Shown piece after piece: positions 6,081 through 14,421 of a stretch of DNA of 14,421 nucleotides; the first letter of the stretch is position 1, and each line of letters starts with the position of its first letter. Origin of the DNA: an uncultured Ureaplasma sp. (lineage in GTDB: Bacteria > Bacillota_I > Bacilli_A > Mycoplasmatales > Mycoplasmoidaceae). A model generated the notes under the pieces. That model did not search any database. It was not told where the DNA came from and was given only the letters and a program-made list of their open reading frames with translations. The translations under genes were made by a program, and so were the position numbers. The stretch covers positions 1 through 14,421 of the forward strand of contig CAJUTA010000029.1 of assembly GCA_910589685.1 (NCBI GenBank). Direction: 5' to 3'.

Positions 6081-9003
6081 TTTTAATCTCCGATAATACT
6101 CTACTAATTGTATATTTTTTTTGTTTGCTTATTTTTATTTCTAAAAGATAATATTTGTTGATAACTAAATCAGTCAAATCGTTTGCAAACAAATATAATG
6201 GATAATTCATATTATTTTCCATTGCATCAATTATTTTATAATTTGAACCAGTTCTTGTGCTCGCCTCATTAATATTTTTAATCAATACTAGAACATTATT
6301 TGTTTGATTAATTACTAATGGAATATTTTGTATGTGAACTAAATTATACTTATTCTTATAATTTTCAAATAATTTGTCAATTTTTGATGGAGTTAATCCA
6401 ATGCCTAAAACTTCTTGTTCATATTCATAATAGTTATCTTGAACATATGGAGAATCAATAACGTCAAAATCAAAAATGAAATTCCCATTTTCATCAAGTG
6501 TGCTTTTCTTGTTGTTTGTTAATGTATCAAGATTTGCAAGTAATAAATCACGATTACGATTAATAGAATCAAATGCTCCTGATTTAATTAATTTAGTAAT
6601 TATTGCTTTATTAATGCCAATACCACTCATTCGAGCTATTGCTTTGAAAGCATCATCAAATTTACTATTTATTTGTTGTTTACGTAATTCAATAATTTTT
6701 TTTGCTTTATCATGACCTATTCCACTAATAGCAGTTAGAGCAAAATAAATCTTTGAACCTAACAAGCAAAAACTTGTAGTTGAAATATTAATGTCAGGTA
6801 AACAAATTTCAATATTAAATCTTTTTGCTTCATTAATTAATTCATTAGTTTTCTTTTGATCTAATTCTGAGTATGTAAGAAAAACGCTATAACTAATTAA
6901 TGGATAGTAATATTTGAAATAAGCAATCCAATAACTAATAAGTGCATAGGAAATTGAATGTGAATGATTGAAGCCATAACTAGCAAATTGCAACATTGTT
7001 TCAAAATATTTTTGAGCTTCTTCTAAACTATAATTGTTTTTTTGAGCAGAATCAATGAAATCTGATTTAAATTTAATAACTTCAGATTCTTTTTTCTTAC
7101 TAATTGCAACTCTAAATTGATCCGCCTTATTTGCATCAAAGTTAGCAATTAGTTGGACAAGTTTAATTATTTGTTCTTGATAAACAATCATTCCATAAGT
7201 TTCATCTAAAATTTGTGAAATGATGGGTTGAATATCATCTTTTTTATAACTAGAATTCCTATTTTTTAAATACATTGCAATATTACTTGATGCACCTGGT
7301 CGATAAATTGCAGAAACTAATGACAAGTCTTCTAAACATTTTGGTTTTACTTCTGCTAATAAATTAGTCATACCAGTTGATTCAAATTGAAATATTCCTA
7401 ATGTTAATTTATCAGTGAGCATTTTATATACATTTTGATCATTCAAATCTATTTCATTTAGATTTATTTTTTTATTATGAATACGTTCTATTAATAATAA
7501 TATTTGATGAATAATTGTTAAATTTCTTAATCCCAAAATATCAATTTTAACAAGTCCAAAATCAGTTAAATGGTCCATTGAAATTTGCACCATAGTCTTA
7601 TTATCTAAACATGATTGGATAGCAATTGCATTTGTTAAATTATAGTTTGAAATCACTATACCAGCTGCATGAACACCAATTTGACGAGGAAAATTCATAA
7701 TTCTCTTTGCATATTTAAATAAATTAAAATTTTGCAAATATTCATTTTTTAAATCATTATTTAACTCTATTGCTTTATCAATATCATCATCATATTTAGT
7801 CAAAATCTTGCAAATTTTATCAATAAGTTGTTGATTAATTGATAAAACTCTGCCAATATCCCTAATTGCTTGTTTGCTTTTGATTCTTGCAAATGTTGCG
7901 ATATGAGCAACATGATTTCTAGTATACTTGTCAAACAAATAATCAATTAATTGATTTCTTTTAGTATCCATTACATCTGTATCAATATCAGGCATTGTTA
8001 AACGATTTACATTTAAAAATCGTTCAAAAATTAAATTGTATTTAATTGGATCAACTTCAACAATATTTAACACAAATGCCACAAGTGAACCAGCTGCTGA
8101 TCCTCGACCAGGACCAATCATAATGTCGTGATTTTTAGAATAATTTACAAAGTCTTGCACAATTAAAAAATAATCAGCAAAATTATGTTTACAAATTATA
8201 TCAAGCTCATAATTTAATCTCTCAAAATATAAATTTGAATCAAAATTTTTATTTTTTAATAAATATTTTTCTAGATTTTGATGTGCAAGTTGTGATAAAT
8301 AGTTTTTGCTATCTATTCCTAATTCATTTGGATATACCAACATACAATTTGAATCAAATTTAGGAAATTCCAAATTAATTTGTTGAACTAATTCTTCTAA
8401 ATTTCTAATTTGTTCATTACTATAATAATTTGCAAATTCTTCTGGTTTTAGTAACTTATCAAAAATAATATCATTGTTATTTAATGATGAGATTGTTAAT
8501 TGTTTTTCATTAGCAATTGCATCTAAAATTTTAATTAAATCAAATTCTGATTCATCCAAACAAATTGCTGTTTGACAAGCTATTGTTCCAATATTTTTAT
8601 CATTATTTGATAAATAATAAAAATTATCAAAATCAATTTCAAAATCATCATTAAGAGAAATTAAAAAAATATTATTACTTAAATAAGTATCTAAATCAAA
8701 GTCTTTGTTTGTCATTATTAATGAAGAGATTTTACACAATATCTTGTAACCATCATAATTTTTAGCAATCATTACAAGATCGCAATTTTGATAATTGAAT
8801 TGCAAACCAAGAATTGGCTTTAAATTATTTTTAAGACATAATAAATAAAAATCATATGCACCATACATAACATTTACATCAACAAGACTAGCATATGATA
8901 AATTATTATTAAGAGAAAAATTGATAATTGCTTCAAGAGATAAACTTGAAGACAAAAATGTGTAATATGAATGAGTGTTAAGATTGACTAAATTATGATT
9001 CAT
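6073..9003 (-). CDS. dnaE: DNA polymerase III alpha subunit, DnaE type
   Basis: The 976-residue protein is a C-family polymerase, shorter than Bacillus DnaE (about 1115) as in other mycoplasmas. Residues 1-70 form a PHP domain whose metal ligands look degraded (NLNTHS for HLHVHS; VDVNVMYG for TDHGNMYG). The polymerase core has GPGRGSAAGS (297-306), the catalytic aspartates in PDIDTD (338-343) and Asp488 in VKIDILGL. Then come NHSHSISYALISYW (679-692), helix-hairpin-helix repeats (GIGHDKAKK, GIGINKAI) and an OB-like C-terminus. Its only Trp (692) is TGG at 6928-6930. The start overlaps nrnA by 11 bases; no Shine-Dalgarno is obvious, so coupling is likely. In Firmicutes-type systems DnaE works beside PolC in primer extension and repair. 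Confidence 0.96.
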   Translation of the reverse strand: MNHNLVNLNTHSYYTFLSSSLSLEAIINFSLNNNLSYASLVDVNVMYGAYDFYLLCLKNNLKPILGLQFNYQNCDLVMIAKNYDGYKILCKISSLIMTNKDFDLDTYLSNNIFLISLNDDFEIDFDNFYYLSNNDKNIGTIACQTAICLDESEFDLIKILDAIANEKQLTISSLNNNDIIFDKLLKPEEFANYYSNEQIRNLEELVQQINLEFPKFDSNCMLVYPNELGIDSKNYLSQLAHQNLEKYLLKNKNFDSNLYFERLNYELDIICKHNFADYFLIVQDFVNYSKNHDIMIGPGRGSAAGSLVAFVLNIVEVDPIKYNLIFERFLNVNRLTMPDIDTDVMDTKRNQLIDYLFDKYTRNHVAHIATFARIKSKQAIRDIGRVLSINQQLIDKICKILTKYDDDIDKAIELNNDLKNEYLQNFNLFKYAKRIMNFPRQIGVHAAGIVISNYNLTNAIAIQSCLDNKTMVQISMDHLTDFGLVKIDILGLRNLTIIHQILLLIERIHNKKINLNEIDLNDQNVYKMLTDKLTLGIFQFESTGMTNLLAEVKPKCLEDLSLVSAIYRPGASSNIAMYLKNRNSSYKKDDIQPIISQILDETYGMIVYQEQIIKLVQLIANFDANKADQFRVAISKKKESEVIKFKSDFIDSAQKNNYSLEEAQKYFETMLQFASYGFNHSHSISYALISYWIAYFKYYYPLISYSVFLTYSELDQKKTNELINEAKRFNIEICLPDINISTTSFCLLGSKIYFALTAISGIGHDKAKKIIELRKQQINSKFDDAFKAIARMSGIGINKAIITKLIKSGAFDSINRNRDLLLANLDTLTNNKKSTLDENGNFIFDFDVIDSPYVQDNYYEYEQEVLGIGLTPSKIDKLFENYKNKYNLVHIQNIPLVINQTNNVLVLIKNINEASTRTGSNYKIIDAMENNMNYPLYLFANDLTDLVINKYYLLEIKISKQKKYTISRVLSEIKNE

Positions 9004-9955
9004 TTTCAGTATTAACTAAATTAATAATTTTTTCTTTTAAAAGTTTAAATTCATTTTTATTATCAATTTTACAACCACTTGCATAAATATGGCCACCACC
9101 TGAGAATTGTGTAGCAATTTGATTCACATTGTATTCACGACTACGTAATGAACAACGATAGAATCCAGATATTTCATCAAAATATAAAAGAGCATAAACT
9201 TTTATTTCTTTGATATTTGACATCAAATATAATTTTGTTTTTAAATAATTGCATCCATATTTTTTTACAAATCTACGATCAAACATTAATCAAGCAAAAC
9301 CATTAGAAAATTTTATTTTTTTAGAAATTTTAGAATCAAATTTAGAGTCCTTTCAATTTCTTAAATAAAGCTGGTTATGAACCATTTGCTTGTCAATTTT
9401 TGCTGCATCATTCAAATATGCCATAATTGAATAAGTTTGAGAATTAACATTACTTGTTAAAAAACGAATAGTATCTGTCAAGATTCCAAAATATAAAGAA
9501 TTAACTATCATTGAGTCTATTTTTAAATTATAGTATTTTAATAATATTCCAACTAATTCACAAGTAGATGAAGCAGTTGGAACAACAAATTCATACTCAC
9601 AAATTTTTTCTACAATTAAATGATGATCAATTCTAAATGAACTTTCAAAGTGAAAAAGATTTTTTTGATAAATTCTTTCATAATTTGCAGTATCGAAAAC
9701 TATACAAAATGCATCACTTGCGAATTCTGGACTAACATCTAATCAATCACGATTAAAGAAATCAGATAAATATGACGTATCTAATTTATTAATCCCTGCA
9801 ATTCTAACATCTTTATTTTTAAAATTTAATTCAATAAAATTCTTAAAAGCAAATGCTGAACCTAATGCATCGAAATCAGGATGAATATGAACAAATAATA
9901 AAATATTTTTATTGCTTTTTATTGCATCAAGTAATTTTTGAGCAAATTGTTCCAT
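8993..9955 (-). CDS. nrnA: DHH/DHHA1 phosphoesterase, NrnA-like
   Basis: The 320-residue protein has the architecture of NrnA: oligoribonuclease for 2-5 nt RNAs and pAp phosphatase (Bacillus about 313). The DHH domain shows HIHPDFDALGS (23-33) and the signature D110-H111-H112 in RIDHH. The DHHA1 domain ends with FSGGGHIYASG, GGGH at 286-289, which contacts the substrate. UGA-encoded Trp occurs at 9743-9745, 9353-9355 and 9290-9292. Mycoplasmas usually have two such paralogues; one in M. pneumoniae degrades cyclic di-AMP, so the substrate cannot be settled from motifs alone. It begins 8 bases after the thiI stop and its end overlaps dnaE by 11 bases. Confidence 0.9.
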
Positions 9956-9963
9956 AATTAAAT

Positions 9964-11160
9964 TTAAAAACTTTCTTCTTTTGTATGAATTTTTATTGCA
10001 CTATTTGTCAATTCATCTAATAATAAAATTTTACTTTCTAATTCCATTGCTACATCTAATTTTGGTTGTGTAACAGGTTTTTTTGGAGCAAATAGTGAAC
10101 ATGAATCAGAATAAGGTAAAATTGAAATTTCATATGTACCATATTCTTTTGCATAATTAATTATTTCATTTTTATCCATTGCTAAAAGAGGACGCAAAAT
10201 TAAAAAATTTTGAGCAGATTCATTAATAACTTGCATACTTTCGATTGTTTGGCTTGCTACTTGACCTAAACTTTCACCGGTTGCAATAGCTGAACAATTT
10301 CTTTGAGTTGCAATTTCTTTTGCAATTTTAATAAATCGACGGCGCATTAAAGTTATTCGATAACTTTCTTTTTGAATATGTGTCAATTCATTTTGTAAAT
10401 TAGTAAAATTACAAACAAATAATTTTGAATTGCATAATTTATTATTTAATGTAATTTGTTTAACAAGCATTTTAACTTTTTCAAGTGCCATATCTGATGT
10501 ATGAGGTGGGGTTATAAATGTCAAAAAATCTACCTCTAATCCACGATTCATTAACAAACGAGATGCAACTGGTGAGTCAATTCCACCTGATAATAAAACA
10601 AGTACTCGACCACTACTACCAACAGGAAGTCCACAGCTTGCATTTGTTGATAAATCATAAACAATTATGCAATTATTCTTAACTTCAATTTGTAAATTTC
10701 AATCATAATTTTCAAGATTTACTTTTAAATTAGTATTCTTTAATAAAGATGTAGCGATGCCATTTATAATTTCACTAGAAGATGAAAAACTTTTATCTTG
10801 TCTACGAGATGTGATTCTAAATGTTTTAATATTATGATTTTCAATGTTATATTGAGAAAGCAAAAGACAAAATTCTATAAGCTTGTTAATATCTTTTTCA
10901 ATAATATATGCTATAGAAAAGCTATTAATACCTGGAATTAATTTTAAAATTTTGCAAATCTCATTTAAATCGTTATTTTCAAAATTTGTTACTTCGCAAT
11001 AATCATAGTGATAAATAACTTTTACATTAAATTCTTTTAATGCAAAGACAATATTATTGTGCAACTTACGAACAAAATCCATACGATTTTTTTTCTTAAG
11101 TGTTAATTCAGAATATTTAATATAAATAATTTTTTGATATTGACTAAATTTATTATTCAT
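9964..11160 (-). CDS. thiI: tRNA 4-thiouridine synthetase ThiI
   Basis: The 398-residue protein makes 4-thiouridine at tRNA position 8 from ATP and sulfur relayed by a cysteine desulfurase. The N-terminal half is the ferredoxin-like plus THUMP tRNA-binding region (YIKYSELTLKKKNR opening). The C-terminal half is the ATP-binding PP-loop domain with SGGIDSPVA at 191-199, preceded by GLPVGSSGRVLVLL, and a conserved Cys in DSCSLFAPKKPVTQP. There is no rhodanese domain, as in Bacillus (401 residues) and unlike E. coli (482). A UGA Trp codon lies at 10699-10701. A strong ribosome site, AAAGGA, precedes the ATG, which overlaps the upstream nuclease gene by 8 bases (ATGAATAA). A role in thiamine synthesis is unlikely because no thiamine genes are nearby. 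Confidence 0.95.
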
Positions 11161-12019
11161 TTAAAAGTCCTTTTACAAATTCAAGGTCTTCATTATTCAT
11201 CTCTGGACTAATTCCAGTCAAAATATGATTGTTGTATCATTGTTCAGCTTTATTAATCCAAGTGGAAAATGCTTGCAAATCGACTTCATATTCAACAACT
11301 TCAATTTTTCTTTTATTCACATCACATTTACATGGATCCAAATAATCATCATATTCAAGAAAACAAATAACAAATAGTCCCTTATTCGTATTTCTTAAAT
11401 AACAATATAGTCCTAATTGAAAAAGATATTCAGTTGGAATGATAATCTTTTTTGATTCATCAAATCATTTTTCATATTTACCATTTTTCAATTTAATAAT
11501 CGGTTTATTATTGTCATCATATTGCAATTTAAAAACATAATCAATTTTCTTGTATAAAAAACTATCTATTGATGTTGTTTTAATTTCTAAGATTGGAGTG
11601 TCTTTATAATCAATCTTGCCATTAATAAGTGGCTCGCCATCAGGAATACCACCAAAAATTGGATTATCTTTAAAAACATCAAATCCGTATTTTTTAGGAT
11701 CATAAAAAGTAAATTTATAATTTGAGTTTTCTTCAATTCATGTTCTCAATTTTGGTTCAATAATATTCCCAGCATTTGCCATTATTTCATCCATTGGTTC
11801 ATAATATATATCAACCATTTGACATCAAGTTTTGAATGATGAAGAAAGGGGGTTTAATCCTAAAACATTACAAAACCGACTTCCGGTAATTTTTTTAAAT
11901 TTTTTGGAATGTGTTGCTTTATATTCATCTGTCAAAACTATTTTATTATTTTGAATTTTGAAATCTATATTTTTTATTTTTGTAAATGGCATAAATTTAT
12001 TTATTGTTAATTGGTTCAA
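11153..12019 (-). CDS. YqaJ-like PD-(D/E)XK nuclease (MAGa7180-type)
   Basis: With UGA as Trp this frame gives 288 residues from a TTG start. The pattern fits lambda-exonuclease/YqaJ-like nucleases: ITGSRFCNVLGLNP (44-57), then IIEP with Glu88, the core PDG (Asp127) and LEIKT (Glu145, Lys147), and a YLFQLGLYCYL helix with Gln201. All expected catalytic positions are filled, so it should be active on DNA. It resembles what NCBI calls the MAGa7180 family of mycoplasma nucleases; that match is from memory. The start is uncertain: no Shine-Dalgarno lies before the TTG, and an ATG at 11992 (MPFTKIKN) is an alternative. It begins 8 bases after the M60 gene and overlaps thiI by 8. Its role (recombination, repair or nucleotide scavenging) is unknown. 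Confidence 0.78.
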
Positions 12020-12033
12020 AAATAAGCTTATTT
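12020..12033. repeat. 14-bp perfect palindrome at the end of the M60 gene
   Basis: AAATAAGCTTATTT is fully self-complementary and contains the TAA stop of the M60 gene. As RNA it could form only a 5-bp A/U stem, so it is at best a weak terminator; a few T residues follow on both strands. It might reduce read-through from the surface-protein gene into the housekeeping array. Confidence 0.35.
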
Positions 12034-14421
12034 ATTTTTTGATAAGTAAGTTGATTTACCGAAAGTCATAATGTAGTTTAGATATAATTTAGAATTTGAT
12101 TTTGTGACAATTCTAACTTTTATTGTTTTTGGAATATCACTATAATATTCATATAATTTAGCATTATCAACTCGTCTACTTGAATTAACATTAACAGTTT
12201 GTTTCAATACATTGTCAATGTAAACATCAAATTGACCACCAAAATTATTTTCTTGGCCAATAAGAGCAAAACCATTAGAATTTTCAAGGGTAAATGTTAT
12301 TTCATTATTTGATTTTTCAGATAAGAAATACATATTATTTAATCCTGATGAGTTATCATCATCATTATTTCTTACTATTCAATTATTTGAAAGACTCATA
12401 AGAGGATTGTTAAGTCCAAATTGAGTACCAAATGGAATGTATTTTCGTGTACCTATACGAACTCATTGCAATATACAACCTTCATATAATGAATTTTTAA
12501 GAGAAACTTTTAATTTTGTAACTCTCTTAGGGGTTATTAAATTTAAGCAAGATAATGATGAATTACGATCATCAAATTCTGCTCCATATTTTCCATTGTA
12601 CATTTCTGTTCCAGTTGTATCAGTGTCACTAGTATAACCAGTAACTACTACATCTGTTGCTCGAGCTTTTGGGTGATTGTTTGTTCTATGACCAAAATAT
12701 AAAGTTGTTACATTTGTTGGATTAGTAAAATTAATTTCAAATTCAAAAGGGTTATCATTTGATACTTTTCAGTCCTCACAATAAGTTCCAGGAGTATAGT
12801 CACCTAAATTCTTAATGGAATTTTTTATATTTTGTTTTTCTGTAGAGAAAGTATAATTTACTTCATTAGTTTCGTTACCATCTTTGTCAACTATAGTAGT
12901 TGTTGCATTTATAATTGATGGGTTTGAATAATTACTTAAATTAATTGAGTCACTTAGTGAAGCAATAAATACAGATCTATTGATTTCACGTGGTTTGTAT
13001 TTGTATTTAGGATCAATCAATATTTTAGTAAATTCAATATTTGGAAGGATATTTTCTGCATCAAACATTATTGAATTATCAATAATATTAATTTCTTTAT
13101 ATTTTGAGTCATTTACATGTGATAAATCAGAAACAGTTTGTTGGAATCCTGCTTTGAAATTAAAATTTCATGCTCCTGTGTTATTGATAAAGATATTATC
13201 GAAATTTAGAGATTCACCTTGTTTTAAATTAACTTGATAAACTTTAGTGAATTTTGGTTGTCATGCATTTCCAGTGTGAACAACTTTCCCATTAACTTTA
13301 ACTTTTAAGAAATCATCATATTGTCCAGCAAAAACATATGTACCATCTTTAGGAGCAATGAATTTAAATTTAATTCTTGCACCACGACGTTTTGGATCTG
13401 AAAATATTGGAGTAACAAAACGATCAATTGGAGTACGATATTCTGGAGTTGCATTCTCAATTGCTGCAAATAAATCTTCTTTATTGGGATCTTTAGATTC
13501 AGGAAGTTCAATATTAAAAGTTTCTAAAATTGGTCGATCAATTACTTGACGAATTTTCACTTTAAATTTATATTCAAAGACATAATTAGATGGTTTACCA
13601 TTCCAATTACCTGGTGTAATAGTAAGATCAAATTCATCAATGTCACCAATATTTTGAATTTTTGGTTTATAAATAAGACGTTTTGAATTATTTGTGTCTT
13701 TTTCCAATGTTCCATACTTTGGATTTGTTCATTGAACATTTGTTCAATTAAACGATTTATTAATTGAAGCAATCATTTCATCAAGACGTAATGTGTAATT
13801 GCTACCAGCAGGGATTTCAAACGCTGGTAATGTATCACCTGGATAAATGTATTGGTTAGTGTCATTATTATATAAATATGATCCACAAGCATATTGATTA
13901 GCAACAAAATCCATTGCTTTGTATTTTTCCAAACTTTTTGCAATTGTTGCGTCTTCTTTTCAATCATTTCACAAACGACCATAATCCTTAAATGCTGGCC
14001 ACATATTTATTTTGAATTGTTCACTTATTTTTTGAATTTCTTTCATTCCTGTTCAATCAGAAGCATTCGAAGGGTGGTGTATAACATCTTCACGAACATA
14101 ATCTGCATAGTTTTTTGAACCCATTCAGAACAATAATAATGAATATATTGGATATTCATCAACTATTTCACCATAAGTAGGATTTTCCGCTTTTTCTTCT
14201 TTATCTAATAAGTTTTTGATAATTGAATATGGTGTATCTAAATATTGTCAACCTGTATTTGTATTTTGTTTCAATGATTCACCTGATCAATTGATTTCAC
14301 TACGAGAGTGAGTTACATCAGAAATAACACTCAAATCAAAAGCACTTGTTTGATTTGTTTCACCATGAGTTCTTTTGTTAAAGAATGCTAAATCTAATTG
14401 AAAATTGTGATTAATCTCATG
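12028..14421 (-). CDS. M60 (enhancin-type) zinc metallopeptidase, C-terminal part
   Basis: The last 797 residues of a large protein; the start lies beyond 14421. The first residues in the window are HEINHNFQ, the HExxH zinc site of M60 peptidases (usually HEIGHNxQ). A Glu 15 residues after the second His, in HGETNQ, fits the HExxH-x(8,28)-E rule for the third ligand. Around partial residues 345-390, RIKFKFIAPKDGTYVFAG and VKVNGKVV resemble a PA14 module. The last 250 residues look like beta-sandwich lectin modules (VTTLYFGHR, ATDVVVTGY; GGQFDVYIDNVLKQTV). M60 enzymes cleave host glycoproteins such as mucins, often with carbohydrate-binding modules. Several in-frame UGA codons read as Trp. No C-terminal membrane anchor is seen; a signal or lipobox would be off-window. 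Module names are inference from short motifs. Confidence 0.8.

Noticed and set aside
6476..6715. Plus-strand 79-codon hydrophobic reading frame inside dnaE
   Set aside because: Its hydrophobicity comes from reading AT-rich polymerase codons in reverse; no independent start signal or domain is seen.
4335..9955. Horizontally acquired repair island
   Set aside because: Composition looks like the neighbours, all genes are standard mollicute housekeeping genes, and no integrase, transposase or flanking repeat is visible.
12028..14421. Several short separate genes, on both strands, across 12.0-14.4 kb
   Set aside because: One minus-strand frame runs through the whole stretch when TGA is Trp, with a continuous protein. 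The plus-strand and other-frame readings are shadows lacking recognisable features.

Overview
The window comes from a mollicute, most likely a host-associated Mycoplasma of the hominis group (Mycoplasmopsis/Metamycoplasma). The DNA is very AT-rich. argS, dnaI, dnaB, nrnA, thiI, a YqaJ-like nuclease gene and a large surface-protein gene stay open only if UGA is read as Trp, and each UGA falls where the protein context accepts Trp. The genus call is inference; the UGA usage is seen directly.

Layout. Almost everything from 14421 down to 198 is one array on the minus strand. In transcription order it holds: the C-terminal 797 residues of an M60 (enhancin-type) zinc metallopeptidase with PA14-like and lectin-like modules; a YqaJ/MAGa7180-type PD-(D/E)XK nuclease; thiI; nrnA (DHH/DHHA1 phosphoesterase); dnaE; a stand-alone 5'-3' exonuclease; fpg (mutM); a 177-base gap; dnaB and dnaI (helicase loading); argS; and a two-helix small membrane protein that ends at a strong intrinsic terminator (158-176). 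A possible plus-strand gene end lies at 1-69.

How the genes fit together. The core is DNA replication and repair. DnaB and DnaI load the replicative helicase; DnaE, the 5'-3' exonuclease and Fpg together resemble a dispersed Pol I / base-excision repair toolkit, and I recall the same dnaE-exo-mutM adjacency in M. genitalium (MG261-MG262-MG262.1). NrnA and ThiI serve RNA turnover and tRNA thiolation. The M60 enzyme is an outlier: an exported protease expected to act on host glycoproteins.

Points worth a second look: a perfect DnaA box plus a near-match and a dyad in the dnaB-dnaI leader; the same 8-base ATGAATAA stop/start overlap at three junctions and a close variant at a fourth; an apparently dead PHP domain in DnaE; a complete nuclease active site coupled to thiI; and the M60 active-site motif lying exactly at the window edge. 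I see no RNA genes, CRISPR array, insertion sequence or prophage. No clearly new multi-gene system is evident.
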